Part shown: in pieces, positions 1 through 11,095 of the stretch
Layout: every line of letters begins with the position of its first letter
Position numbering within the stretch: position 1 is the first letter of the stretch
Assembly: GCA_006386115.1 (NCBI GenBank)
Contig: VFIW01000041.1
Coordinates: 248,001-312,000, forward strand
Direction: 5' to 3'
Length of the DNA stretch: 64,000 nt
Source: Globisporangium splendens
Taxonomy: Eukaryota > Oomycota > Peronosporomycetes > Pythiales > Pythiaceae
Position numbers and translations under genes: made by a program
The notes under the pieces: generated by a model
Databases searched by the model: none
What the model saw: the letters and a program-made list of their open reading frames with translations, nothing else
What the model was told of the DNA's origin: nothing

Positions 1-3000
1 CGGTCTATTCGAGCGACTTTTCAACTTGTGGATACCCGAATGCGTTCTACCAAGTTCGTTCAGTGAAGCACATATTCACTGCATAAAAAAGTCCGTCTCT
101 GCTGCATCGCCGCTGGACTACAGACCAATCGCACTCCTCAACTCTGATTACAAAATATTCACACGGATATTTGCAACCAGATTACGAACTGTGCTCCCTT
201 GGCTTATCCATCACATGCAAGCTGGTTTCGTTCCAGGGCGAGCAATCCCGACTACGATCGATGTGCTATTGGCTGCGCAACAGCGGGCCACGAGCGACCC
301 TGCCATGTCCAGAGCGATCGCGTTGCTCCTTGATTTTGCTAAAGCCTATGATTCACTCGATCGCAGCTTTCTGGCACAAGCGCTCCAGCATCTTGGATTC
401 CCATTGAAGTTCGTACGCTTAGTGAAGGTGTTACACTCTCAAACCACTTACAAGTTCATTGTCAACGGTTTCCTGTCGAGAAAGTACAACGTAACATCCG
501 GAATTCGTCAAGGATGTCCGCTGGCCCCTCTTCTCTTCATCTTGGCGTTAGAGGTTCTTTATCGGAAAATCGAAGCGAGTGACGAAATACACGGCGTTGA
601 ACTCCAGGCAGCAGGATGCGCAACTGAGGTCAGACTTGGAGGATACGCAGACGACACGACCATTTATCTTAGCGATCCCAAGGATATTAGTGCCGTGTTT
701 GCAATCCTGGACAAATATGGAGCAGCTTCTGGGCTTCGAGTCAATCGGCACAAATCTGCAGTATTACCGCTGAACAAGGAATATAGCTCTACCGAAGAGT
801 CAGTCAGTGACATTCATGTGCTACAACGTGAGGAACATTGCCGCTACCTCGGCATCCAAGTCGGACAAACGCCTTCGAATGCAAGTAACTGGTCCAAGTG
901 CATCCAAGCCTTACGTGTCAGACTTCGACTTGCGCGTCTCAAAACTCACTCTGTCGCCCAACGCGCAGCAATTGCCAGTGCCGTCATCATACCCAAAGTG
1001 CTTTACGTGGCCAGGCACTCCTGGCCCTCTACGGCTATTGTCAATCAGCTACACGACCTAGTGAAACAATTTGTCTGGGGCTCAAGGAATGGCAAGCCTG
1101 CGAAACCGTGGATGAAGGAAGAACAAGCTGAACTCAAAAAAATGAATGGAGGCTTGGCAGTACCCAACATCAGAACTGAGCTGATGACGATGAGTGCCAC
1201 AGCAGTCTCCAAATGGGCAATCACTACCTCTCACATCGATCAGGTCATCGGGGAAATCTTGCTGCACAACACAAGGGCTTCTTCGACGTACATCACGCCG
1301 CTCGATGCAATCCCAAGGCGGCCACCCCAGCTTCGTGATAACATGTGGACAACTGGCGCAGCATTATGTGCGTCGCTCCATTCTCGACCCTACGAGCCCA
1401 GAGAACGTGATAATGTACGTTGGTGTTACGAGCACTTCAAGTCGACAATTGTGCAGACTCAATGGGACGGCGATGTGTTCCAGATCGACCTCAGCTCTAA
1501 AATGTCTGACAGGCTTCCAGGTATCATCGCTGAAGGACGAAAGCTACGCGGGACATTCTGTGCAGAATGGCTGCCATACATGACCTCGACTGCAGATGGG
1601 TGGCTTCTTGATTCCAACGGCTCCCCTTACAAGCTTGCTCACACATCATTATCAGTTGGAACAGCACAACTGGGTGACATACTTCGATGGGAGTGGATAA
1701 GACCAGGAGTGCTTAACTTCATCCCAACATGTGGAATCTCCGGATTCTCCCGGCCGTCTATTCGAGCGCTCGAGCGGTTATGTGCTACGTTGGTATCCAA
1801 CTTCCCACAGCTTCTGTATCGACCACAGCAAACAAATGTGCTTCGGCTGTACAACGGGCAACGTCATTATAACCACGAATGGCATCTGCACACCAGTGAA
1901 GCAACTCTGACCCACGTCGACACGACCCTAGTCAAAGCTACGCATACAGTTCACTCCGCAATGGACTGTGACATCATGGCATCAAGAGACTTGAACGGGC
2001 AGAAGGTGTCGTTCCATGCACATCCACGTTTCACAAGAATCGTGCAACTATGGGGTGGCAACGGACGATACAATACGACCAGATCTTTCTATCGGCAACA
2101 AGTTGCAGCAACGAGGACACAAATTGGCAAAGATACTCGAGATGCAGCAGTCAACAAAGCTGTCCATACAGCAGGATCTCTGTGGCCAGGACTGCAATTA
2201 ATCCAATGGAGCGAATTACACAACATCCCAGGGATTACTGCTTATACAGCCCAGACTCTTCTCCGGCTGAAAGCCAACCGACTCTCCATGTGGAACTATG
2301 AGAAAGCTGATCTATCCTGCTCGAATCCTGAATGCTCCCAAGTTGTCCAATCTTCTGTTCAACATCTATTCTGGGAGTGTCCGAAAGCCAAACTGGTGTG
2401 GAACTACTTTTATGCGCTATGGGCGAAGATCGGAATCACTCCTGGTCACGACCCCGCAATCTGGATCTTCAGTCTGGATCTACCAGATACTCCAAGGCAT
2501 GCATGGACCACGATCAAGAGACACATTATCGGACACAAGTTCTCCAATGAACATCTCCAAGATCACCTCTATTCCGTCGCACACATGCTGTGGCGATATA
2601 TGAGCGCGTCGCTCATACATGCCATTTGGTGTGCGCATCTGCGACGCATGGATTCGGATCCAATCAAATCGACTGCTGAGATGGCGATCATGATGACCAG
2701 ATTAGAGGCAGGAATGCGAAACCTCACACGACTCGCTGAAGCGCAAGCTGGAGACTCGGACGGTCACACGGTTGCAGCAGTTCTCAAGGCATATGTCGAC
2801 TGCTTTCTCAGCCAAACCGACGCCATCCCCTTGACTCCAAGTGATACTCGCGGCGTTTACCTGTTGTTTTTCGATGGTGGATCACGCGGCAATCCAGGAC
2901 CAGGAGGGACTGGATCCATTATCGTGCGTGTCCATAAGGACTCGCACACAGCCAGCTTAATTTGGGTCGCGAGCATGGCGTATAGCAGGAAGGACACGAC

Positions 3001-3597
3001 CAACAACTTTGCCGAGTACTGGGGTCTCATACATGGACTCCGAGAAGCCCAACGCAGTCACTTCGAACCGTTGTACGTGATTGGAGACAGTGCACTCATT
3101 ATCTCCCAACAGCGAATGCATCGGTCCCCTCGACAGCACCGATTGGCACGTTTATACCAGACAAGTCGACGACTCGCGGATTGCATCGACATCCGAGGAT
3201 GGTACCATCACTACCGTGCCTTCAACAAGATGGCGGACTCAGCCGCCAACCTAGCCATGGACACCAGAACCTCAACGCAGGTTCACTTCCCAACTCATCG
3301 AGCTGCTTTCAACAATCTCACCCAGGATCTTGACAACGACGTCATGCATTGGCTTATGCGAAGTTCGGAAGACCCAAGGTCATTGGACAACACAAGGCAG
3401 CCTCACATAGGACCAAGAGAACATGCCATCCTGGTCAAAGATTATTTAGCATTCAGAAGTGATCTATTGCAATCCGCGCTATAGACACATTTACACTCCT
3501 GTATGAAATTCGTAATGAAGATTAGGTAGGAGAATGGATATTGTAGGTCACGAAGATGAACCTAAATATACCTCACCTTATAAAGATAAAGATAAAC
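1..3597 (+). mobile_element. LINE (non-LTR retrotransposon), 3' part, element A
   Basis: The window opens inside a LINE. A reverse transcriptase and RNase H reading frame runs to 3484. A 3' untranslated stretch of about 110 nt follows and ends in a short A-rich hexamer-like tail (ataaagataaagataaac, 3580-3597). The 5' part, which should hold ORF1 and the endonuclease, lies upstream of the window, so its target-site duplication cannot be checked. Immediately 3' of the tail lies a decayed copy of the CBM9-like gene, so the element appears to have landed in or beside that duplicate. It has the same domain order as element B at 54312-62020 but different sequence and a different tail. Confidence 0.9.
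2..3484 (+). CDS. LINE ORF2 protein, C-terminal part (RT, zf-RVT, RNase H), 5' partial
   Basis: The frame is open from base 2, so the protein continues upstream of the window; the first ATG inside is not its start. Reverse transcriptase blocks are visible: LDYRPIALLNSDYKIF, a GFVPGR block, LLLDFAKAYDSLD, SGIRQGCPLAPLLF, and the catalytic YADD near base 650. A zinc-knuckle-like segment (CSNPECSQ...HLFWECPKAK, near 2320-2400) matches the RVT zinc-binding region. The C-terminus is an RNase H domain starting FDGGSRGNPGPGG near 2870, with later acidic residues in NNFAEYWG, IGDSAL and MADSAANLAMD. There is no stop or frameshift over about 3.5 kb, unlike element B, so this copy looks recent. The endonuclease domain is off the left edge. 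Confidence 0.93.
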   Translation, partial: GLFERLFNLWIPECVLPSSFSEAHIHCIKKSVSAASPLDYRPIALLNSDYKIFTRIFATRLRTVLPWLIHHMQAGFVPGRAIPTTIDVLLAAQQRATSDPAMSRAIALLLDFAKAYDSLDRSFLAQALQHLGFPLKFVRLVKVLHSQTTYKFIVNGFLSRKYNVTSGIRQGCPLAPLLFILALEVLYRKIEASDEIHGVELQAAGCATEVRLGGYADDTTIYLSDPKDISAVFAILDKYGAASGLRVNRHKSAVLPLNKEYSSTEESVSDIHVLQREEHCRYLGIQVGQTPSNASNWSKCIQALRVRLRLARLKTHSVAQRAAIASAVIIPKVLYVARHSWPSTAIVNQLHDLVKQFVWGSRNGKPAKPWMKEEQAELKKMNGGLAVPNIRTELMTMSATAVSKWAITTSHIDQVIGEILLHNTRASSTYITPLDAIPRRPPQLRDNMWTTGAALCASLHSRPYEPRERDNVRWCYEHFKSTIVQTQWDGDVFQIDLSSKMSDRLPGIIAEGRKLRGTFCAEWLPYMTSTADGWLLDSNGSPYKLAHTSLSVGTAQLGDILRWEWIRPGVLNFIPTCGISGFSRPSIRALERLCATLVSNFPQLLYRPQQTNVLRLYNGQRHYNHEWHLHTSEATLTHVDTTLVKATHTVHSAMDCDIMASRDLNGQKVSFHAHPRFTRIVQLWGGNGRYNTTRSFYRQQVAATRTQIGKDTRDAAVNKAVHTAGSLWPGLQLIQWSELHNIPGITAYTAQTLLRLKANRLSMWNYEKADLSCSNPECSQVVQSSVQHLFWECPKAKLVWNYFYALWAKIGITPGHDPAIWIFSLDLPDTPRHAWTTIKRHIIGHKFSNEHLQDHLYSVAHMLWRYMSASLIHAIWCAHLRRMDSDPIKSTAEMAIMMTRLEAGMRNLTRLAEAQAGDSDGHTVAAVLKAYVDCFLSQTDAIPLTPSDTRGVYLLFFDGGSRGNPGPGGTGSIIVRVHKDSHTASLIWVASMAYSRKDTTNNFAEYWGLIHGLREAQRSHFEPLYVIGDSALIISQQRMHRSPRQHRLARLYQTSRRLADCIDIRGWYHHYRAFNKMADSAANLAMDTRTSTQVHFPTHRAAFNNLTQDLDNDVMHWLMRSSEDPRSLDNTRQPHIGPREHAILVKDYLAFRSDLLQSAL

Positions 3598-3617
3598 TTC
3601 ACCCACTCAGATCTCAT

Positions 3618-3870
3618 TAAGTAACATGACTGTGATTTTTGCAAGCGTGAACTCGCGGAAACAGATGCAGATAGATAGATGCCGATCCTGTGTGCCAAGT
3701 CTCGATCCAGACGACGGTGACAAAATCAACGATCAGGGTACAGCGTTCTCTGTAGAGCAGTGGACTGCTGAGTGAGCGTTTGCAGTATAGTAATGGGCTG
3801 CTGAGATCGCGGTGGCAACGATCAGAGAGCAAGTGGGCTCGCTAAACAGCAGTCCAGCAGTTGTTGCAGA
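3618..3870 (+). pseudogene. Decayed 3' fragment of a second CBM9-like gene
   Basis: This stretch aligns base by base, with many changes, to the 3' end of the intact CBM9-like gene (about 5330-5570). Shared anchors are the tgcaag-gtgaac segment, gccgatc/accgatc, tgtgccaa, and gatcca/gaccca followed by gacga. Relative to the intact gene it has at least one single-base deletion, an in-frame TAG, and later length changes, so it cannot encode protein. The 5' part of this duplicate is missing; the LINE tail ends about 20 nt upstream. It is best read as a tandem duplicate truncated by, or next to, the LINE insertion. Confidence 0.7.
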
Positions 3871-4159
3871 CACAACATTATGAAGGACATGTATCAGATT
3901 AGTAGCTCCTCTCTTCCCTAGAGCACAAGTCCTCTGCCTTAAACCGGTATGTACCCATAGCTTGCAAGCAAGCCTCACAACGAAAAAACAGTAATCCGGT
4001 TGCTATTGATCAGGTGCGTTTTGTTTATTTGCAGCATTTGCTAAGTACGAACAGAGCAAACAATCATTTATTCCAGCCAATCATATCGCTATCAACATGC
4101 ATTTTTAGTCAATCCTATTGATCTGTGTCTTGCTCTCAGAAGGCAAACCCATTTTCAAG

Positions 4160-5597
4160 ATGAGCTGCTCGGAAGGATGGCGGTACATGGATACACTGCG
4201 GCCGCCCGTGTACGTGTGTCTGCGCCGCAAGCCCAGCGCCAGCGACGGCGCGTACCACCCAATAGCCATCGACGGACGGTGCGTGAGTCACTTGGCTCAT
4301 CTGTGCTGTGCTCTTCCGTTAGCCTCACTCTCTCTCTCTCTCTCTCTCTCTCTTCGTGTGCGTAGGATCGACAAGGTGGACTGGGAGCACGTCCCGTGGT
4401 CCGAGCGCTTTGTGGACATTGAAGGCGCGTCGCGCAAACCCACCGAGTACCCACTGACGCGCTTCAAGATGATGTACGACGACGAGCACCTCTACATCGG
4501 CGCGGAGCTGATCGAGAGCAAGATCTGGGGCACGCTGCGCACCAAGAATAGTACCATGTACCACGAGAACGACTTTGAAGTGTTCCTGAACCCCGACGGC
4601 AGTCGCCACCACTACTAGTAAGAGGCTTATGCTGCTACGTGTGCTCCTGTGCTGTGGCTACTTTGTTGTATTTATGCCTGTTATGTGTGGTTTTCTTAGT
4701 GAACTGGAGCTCAATTGCCTCAACACGATCTGGGAGCTGCTGCTGCACAAGCCCTACAAAGACGGGTACTCGATCGAGAACCCGTACAACCTCGCGGGGC
4801 TGCGCACGGCCGTGTACGTCGACGGCATCACGAACTCCCCGCAGACTGTGTGCAACAAGTGGTGTGTCGAGATGGCGTTCCCGCTGACTGAGCTGGTGCA
4901 ATTTGACTCGCTGCGGAAGCGCACGGCGCTCGCGGGCGATGTCTGGCGCGTCAACTTCTCGCGCGTGCAGTACGAACTGGACGTGGTTGTGGATGAAGAG
5001 TCAAGTGAGCTCTGCTACGACAAAGTACCCGGTAAGCCCGAGGCAAATATCGTGTGGGCACCCACGGGAGTCATCGACATCCATCGACCCGAGAAATGGG
5101 GGTTCGTATTTTTCAGTTCACAACAAGAGCTTCCCGGTGGCGAATCCGAACTCGCGAGCGCCATGGCCGAGTACCTCGAGCAGCAAATCGCAATGGAGCG
5201 CGTCTTGGACATGATCTACTACGACCAGAGAGAATTTTATAAACTCCACGAGACGTTTGCCTCGAGTTTTACGCAATTGTACCCAGCGCTCGAAGCGTTC
5301 GCGCACTCGGATCTGCTCAAGAAATACGACTTGAGCATGCCGGTGATCACTTGCAAGAGTGAACGCGCGGGGACACATGGAGATCGACACCGATCGTATG
5401 TGCCAAATCTGGACCCAGATGACGACAACGAAAGCGGAAGTGGTGCTGATGCCAACGCGCTGCTGAGTCCGCGAGCAAAGGAGATTCAGCGCCAGGAAGC
5501 GAGTGGCTTGTTCAAAAATTACACAGCGTCAGTGCAAAGCGCGACGCAGCAATGGAGTGTAACTCACGACGGACGTCTGTGGAAATCAGTCAACTAA
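4160..5597 (+). CDS. Carbohydrate-binding family 9-like (CBM9/DOMON-like) protein
   Basis: Three exons: 4160-4278, 4366-4617, 4700-5597; about 422 aa. Both introns are GT-AG, and joining them restores the family pattern ...FLNPDGSRHHYYELELNCLN.... The N-terminal 200 residues follow the CBM9-like fold: a small tripartite start (RPPVYVCLR), a MYDDEHLYIGAEL strand pair, ENDFEVFLNPDG, and NTIWELLLHKPY. Such domains bind sugars or related ligands, but the ligand cannot be told here. The C-terminal half is acidic and low in complexity. No signal peptide is visible from the ATG at 4160; an upstream in-frame ATG at 4118 exists but starts in less conserved sequence. A dead relative lies just upstream at 3618-3870. 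Confidence 0.8.
4328..4353. repeat. (CT)13 microsatellite in intron 1
   Basis: Perfect CT dinucleotide run of 26 nt inside the first intron of the CBM9-like gene. It forms the polypyrimidine stretch directly before the acceptor (…gtgcgtag, ending 4365). Confidence 0.95.
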
Positions 5598-6095
5598 ACA
5601 GAAACAATCGCTGGAAACACTCGGGATTGTACTCAACACATTTGATGAAACAACGTTGGAAGCCAAGACAAAAGTTCGCATAAGGTTCATAAATTAATCT
5701 TAAAAATTTGCATGGGACAGTGGCCATTGTGCCCTCACTCGAGCTCTCTGTCTGGGATTTCCTCATCCCATCAGACACAACGTTCTGTGCTTTTCGTGCT
5801 GGCCATGAACCTGTCGTTCGTTCACTGCTGCGTCGTTTTGGAGGCTTTGTACTCGGAAGGAACATGGAAACTGGCGTCACACAAATACATTTTTCTCGTC
5901 TGCTCTCTTTTTTCATGTGCTTCTGCGTCTTGAAGATGACGCTCTGTGCGTGTATTTTGGGGCTTTCCACTCGAACGCGTGGGCAAAAACTGTGTGGAAA
6001 TGCTGTCGGGAAGGATCGTTCGCCTCAAGGTTTGCTGGACAAGATAAAGAATTTTTCTTTCGCGATGGCGCTTCCTCGGTAAATGGATCGATCAC
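5598..6095. other. Convergent intergenic region, no gene seen
   Basis: The region lies between the 3' ends of the CBM9-like gene (+) and the membrane-protein gene (-). Open frames of up to 124 codons occur on both strands but show no family motif and overlap one another. I see only the two 3' flanks. Confidence 0.6.
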
Positions 6096-7651
6096 CTAGC
6101 TGTAAGGCGCGCCGCCGGGAGCTCGTCCATATGGAGGACAGTATTGCTGTTGCTGGACATGGTGCTGGTAGTGGTACTGGTACTGGCGCTCGGTTTCCGG
6201 ACTAAATCGCAATTGCGGCTGGTGGTCGTCCACACTGAGTCGGAATTGGTACTGGTCCTGCTGTAGCGACGCTGGTGGCAGGTTTCCTGGAGTTGGCCAG
6301 AGCTCAGGGATCGTGGGGTGCGGATACCCACCGTGGGTCGATGAATGCGCCGAGTGGAAGCTCGAATCTACAGTCAAAGGTGACAAAAATGTCGGGTCCC
6401 ATTTCTTCTTCTTGTTTCCGCCGCTGGCGCCACCGTTGCCGCCATGGAACCGTCGGTGGTGCGAGCACCAGACACAGGGCACAGAGCATTCCTCAAACTC
6501 GACGAGCGACTGCGACGGCGGGACCACGAGTCGAGCTGGTTCACGTTGCTCGACGCGCCGCATGATGTACAGGAATGACACGCTGAGCAGCACCCCGGGC
6601 ACGAAATACTTGATGATACAGAAATTGGCGAAATTCAGCGTCTTCCAGGCTCCATGCATGCCTAAAATCAACACTGGGATGTCCATGATGGCCTCGAGCG
6701 CCAAGGACACTGTGATGCACAGGATCAGCAGCGTCATCTGGATCACCGATTTCTGTTTCATCTCGTCCGTCATGGCAGCCGACAGCAGGCGTTCACGCAA
6801 CTGGCGCGCGACCACGCACGCGACGATCGAGTCGACCGCGACGGTGACGAGATTAACTCCACGGTACGCATAGAGAAAGACCTCCATGTCGGACATGTAC
6901 TCTCGGATGGAATCTGCTGAGCCGATGCCGCGCACGATCACATCGATGCCGCCGCCAATGGAGCCTAAGAGGTGCACCGAGTGCAGGAATACGAGCGGGT
7001 GGTGGAGCCCGAATTTCTTGGTGCGCTGCATCTCCTGGGCCGTGACGCGACCGGCAGCGACGGCGCTGGACCACTGGAAGATCACGGACGCCGTGCAGAG
7101 CAGGATGAGCGAATTGGACCACCAGACGAACGCGAGACCTTCCGCAAAGAGATTTTCTTTGCAGAGTCCCAGCCAGAAGATACACCGCAGCACGCACGAT
7201 GCCAGCAAGACCTGCAATATGATACAGAGTTCAAAAAAGAATTCATCAGTATGAGCTTCAGTATAGCCAAAAAAACAAAAGTGTAGCTATGGCTTCACTT
7301 TGGCTCCATCCAAAATACAAAATACAACAAAAAAACAAAAACAAAGAGGGAACACAGAGAAGAACATTCCCCCTTCTCTGTTATATACCCCCAATAAATA
7401 CACAACACATAATAGACAAATAGCCGCAGTCGGTAGGCAATTGCCCTTGGAGATGCGTTTATTCGCACATAGAACCACAGACATAGGGGACGTACCACAT
7501 GGAAGAAGACGCGCCGCGGGTGGCTCTTCCACCAGACCTGGTGCGCCGTGCGCCAGAGGATGGCGAGGAAGAGGACGCCCTCGAGCACCACGAGCGGCAG
7601 CAGCTGCCAGCTCACGCATTCCTGGCTCTCGACCGCGGCATTCGACACCAT
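6096..7651 (-). CDS. Multi-pass membrane protein, possibly THH1/TOM1/TOM3-like
   Basis: Two exons on the minus strand: 7651-7496 and 7211-6096, joined across a GTACG...TTGCAG intron of 284 nt, long for this window. The product is about 423 aa. Seven or so hydrophobic segments are visible, beginning with QLLPLVVLEGVLFLAILW, then LASCVLRCIFWLGLC, WWSNSLILLCTASVIFQW, a segment around VFLHSVHLLGSIGG, LVTVAVDSIVACVV, IQMTLLILCITVSLAL and YFVPGVLLSVSFLYIM. The last 130 residues are cytosol-like, with Gly/Asn, Lys-run and Gln/Pro/Tyr-rich sequence. The helix spacing and the WWSN segment resemble THH1/TOM1-type seven-helix proteins, but I cannot prove the family. The first exon starts at the only ATG after the upstream stop. 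Confidence 0.7.
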
Positions 7652-8877
7652 TCGCGGCAGCAACTCGACTGCTTTCTCTCTTGTATAAATGGCGTGCTTG
7701 GGATAGACGGAGGGACGGCGAGGACCTTATAGAGAGAGACGCTCGCGTATAGAACCGCGCTTTGACCAGCGGAGGCGCTTGGACGAAGGCGACGGGATGG
7801 CAAATAGAGAGACGTCTCGGCCTTCTCGCTCGCTCGCTCGGTTTATGTGATGCCGCTCAATGTTGCGGGTGTGTCTCTGCTCTGGTCTGCGGGGATACGA
7901 CCCATACAGAAATCAAGTCAAGCGACTGGCTGCGTAATCGGCAGCACAGTGCCGCTGGGAGCGGTACACTTGCTGAAAAATAACGGCTTGTGAGAGGAAC
8001 TTGATTGCTACGTGTCCATACACTTGAAGTTTGTATGTGGAGGGAAAGAAAAGGAAGAAAAAAAAGATCGAAAGAAAAAAGAACCACAGAAGGAGTGTCA
8101 TGGACGGCGCGGGAGGATTGCTGAATTATTTGTGCGGAAAATACTGTCGTAGGGGAAAGCAATAAAGAAAACGGAGCATGGGTGATGGTGGCTGAAAAGG
8201 CTGGTGTGCTTGGGTGTCAAGAAGCGAAGAAAAGAATGAGGCGATTGTGTGGTGGATACGAAGCGGCACCACTTGAAGATCCCTCCGAAAGCGAAGCCAA
8301 ACTACGGTACAGTAAGCAAAAAACACAGCCAACCCTGTCACCACGAATATATCCGAGTTCTTGAAAGTTTTGTGCTGACGTTGATTCTGTTTCAAGTACC
8401 TGCGATTTATAATGCTTTGCAAAAAGGCATAAGATCATGATTCTGATCATGGATACGGTTTTATAAAGGTTTTGAGTGAAAAGCAATGGGATGGGTTGGG
8501 AGTGAGCCAACAAGGGGACCAAATCCCTCTGGATGGGAACGATTGTCCTCGTGCAGTTCAAGTAATACATCAATTTATAATGTGTCTTTGCAAAATCAAA
8601 CAAAACTCAATTATCGATTTGCCGAGAATACTCGATCTAAGAAGCACATGAGGATGCAGATGAAAAGATTCCATCTGGTTCGTCTGCTGTTTGGCTGGTG
8701 AGACAAGTCCCCTTTCCACATAACCACATGAAACGAGGCACACACCTAAATTCAATAAATAACGTAGCCCACATTTATTTAGCACTCAATCGGTTGTGTG
8801 GTCCACTCGAATACAGGACGAAACTTCAACTCCCTTCCTCCCCTCTCTCTCTCTCACGCACTCGATCAAGATCCAAT
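7652..8877. other. Divergent intergenic region, about 1.2 kb, no gene seen
   Basis: This region separates the divergently transcribed membrane-protein gene (-) and subtilisin gene (+), so it should hold both promoters. It contains A-rich and pyrimidine-rich stretches (for example 8040-8090 and the CT-rich leader 8831-8860). I see no coding or RNA gene. Confidence 0.6.
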
Positions 8878-10742
8878 ATGAAGGAGAGCGGCACGAGGCG
8901 TCCATGGTCGCTCGTGGCTCTCGTTGTGGCGCTGTGCGTAGGCAGCGTCCATGGAAATGCGTACACTGACGACGTGGAAGCGTCATCGCGCGTGGTGCTC
9001 GTGCATCTGCATCCCCCCGTCGATGCGTCTGTCGTAGGACAAGATCCGATCTTCTTCGACCATTCTCTCGGCATCAACAACACGACACTAACGAGCAGGG
9101 AAGCGCGTCAGCAATCTCGAGAAAGGGTGTACAGCGCGCTGTCGGAGCTTGTGCGCGAGTCACAGTCTGCTGTGAGTTCATTCCTTCGGCACAGTCTTCG
9201 TGGCGATAGTGAAGGCGGACAACAGGTGGAGAACATCACGCCGTTATGGATCCAGAACACTCTGATTGTCCGATTGAAACAGGATCACGAAGAAACTCGA
9301 GAGTGCTGTGGTGTCTATGACAGTGCCGGCGATGATGCGGTGCGCAGGTTTTTTCACGAAACGCTGCGATGGCTTCCAGGAGTCGTGGATGTGGAGTATG
9401 ACAGTGCGGTCGTTCGGTTGCTTGACACAGTCGCTGAGGATGCTCAAGATGGCGCCGTTGAATCTTTGTTGGAGCACTCGTATGCAGATGAGTCAAAGTA
9501 CTCGAATGATGCACCGCAGAAAAATATCGAGTTGCTGCATGCACCTGCGTTATGGGCGCAGCAGGTGAAAGGGAAAGGCGTCGTGGTTGCGAACATTGAT
9601 TCCGGTGTACGATACTCCCATGAAGCTCTTCGCAACAGCTTTCGAGGTATGCGACGGAGGTCGACAGTCAAAATCTGTAGATGCACTTGTATTGGTTTCT
9701 GATTGTACACCCGCTTGCTGTAGGCACGCTGCATGGCAAGGACGCGGACGTGAATTTCGACTATTCGTTTTGGTTTACGCCCGGGACTGACATGGCGAAG
9801 GAAACCCCTGACACAGCAGATCTTGTCGGCCATGGCACGCACACTATGGGGACCATTATAGGGTCGAAGGGCATCGGCGTGGCACCTGAAGCCACGTGGA
9901 TCACAGCGCGAGCGTTTGATATGTTTGGCGCTGCAAACAAAAGCGACTTCTTGTTAGCCGCACAGTGGGTACTGTGCCCAACAAAGCTAGACGGAACCGG
10001 TCGTGATTGCGCACAAGGTGCGGATATTATCTCAAACTCGTTTGGCATTGACAGAAGCTCATCTGGATACAAAGACTGGAAGTGGATGAGCAGCATCATT
10101 CAGACGTGGCGTGCGGCGGGTGTGTATCCAGTGTTTGCAAGCGGAAATACGAACGGCTTTCTCTGTGGCAGTGTATACTATCCTGGTAGTATGGAGCAGG
10201 CGATCGCGGTCGGTGCTTTGATTGGAGGCAGTTCGCTGTGGGGAGCAAGCGGCAAGGGACCAAGTATTCCTGATGATACAGCAAGTGGGGCGATCATTAA
10301 ACCTGATCTAGTCGCACCAGGTGTGGGGATCCGGTCTGCGCTGAGCATCAAGGACAATTCATACACACGACTTACCGGCACGTCAATGGCTACTCCTCAT
10401 GTGGCGGGTGCACTCGCACTTTTGCTGAGTATGTACGGCAAGACACCGATAGATGTAACGCCCGTTTCAACGTCTCCGCCATCGATGGACAAGATCCTGG
10501 ATGCGCTGAGAGTCTCTACGACAAAAGATCTTTCCAAGCCATTCCTTGTGCCAAGCGAGTGTGGAAACACAACATATAAACAGTATCCAAACAACATTTA
10601 CGGATGGGGCATGCCAAACGTGTGCCTTGCAGCTGCGCATTTGGGATTTTCGTGCAAAGCGAGTGAAGCAGCCGATTATGAAAGCGTTCGGTCCGTCATT
10701 GATCAACGGACTGTTATCGACAATGCCGCGGAAGTTCAGTAA
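8878..10742 (+). CDS. Secreted subtilisin-like serine protease (S8 family)
   Basis: Two exons, 8878-9646 and 9724-10742, split by a 77-nt GT-AG intron; 595 aa. The start is the ATG before a good signal peptide (basic MKESGTRRP, then WSLVALVVALCVGSVHG). A prodomain of about 190 residues follows. The catalytic triad is complete: Asp about 241 in NIDSGVRYSH, His about 293 in GHGTHTMGT, Ser about 477 in GTSMATPHVAG. The oxyanion Asn lies in FASGNTNG. The peptidase domain reads straight through the splice (SFRGTLHGKDADVN), supporting the intron. Extracellular proteolysis is expected. The C-terminus is short, with no added domain or membrane anchor. Confidence 0.95.
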
Positions 10743-11095
10743 GAACTGCTCATTTGCAGTAATTTGTACGAGGCTTGTAATCGTATGTGGGAACTCACAA
10801 AAAGAAGATTGCACTGATCGATTTGATCCAATTTAAAGTGTATTGTGCCATCATATCATTCGGCCGTCGCAGAAGGTTGATGCAAGGTCACTACAGTGTA
10901 CTTGATGGAATTCCTGCTTCAACTTCTGCAAGATGACTGCCAGCTTTAGATCTAAAACGTACGCAAAATTGATCCGGTGAAAATCAAGCGAGCGTAATTA
11001 ATTCAAAGAAGCGGGAGAAGCAGCATGGAGGCATTACTCGCGAAAGTGGAACTCGGCAAATTTGCAGGAAATCTGTCGATTGCTGTTCCAAGAAT
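10743..11095. other. Convergent intergenic region, nothing recognised
   Basis: This AT-richer spacer lies between the subtilisin gene (+) and the first 5'-nucleotidase-like gene (-). It holds the two 3' flanks and no supported gene. Confidence 0.6.
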
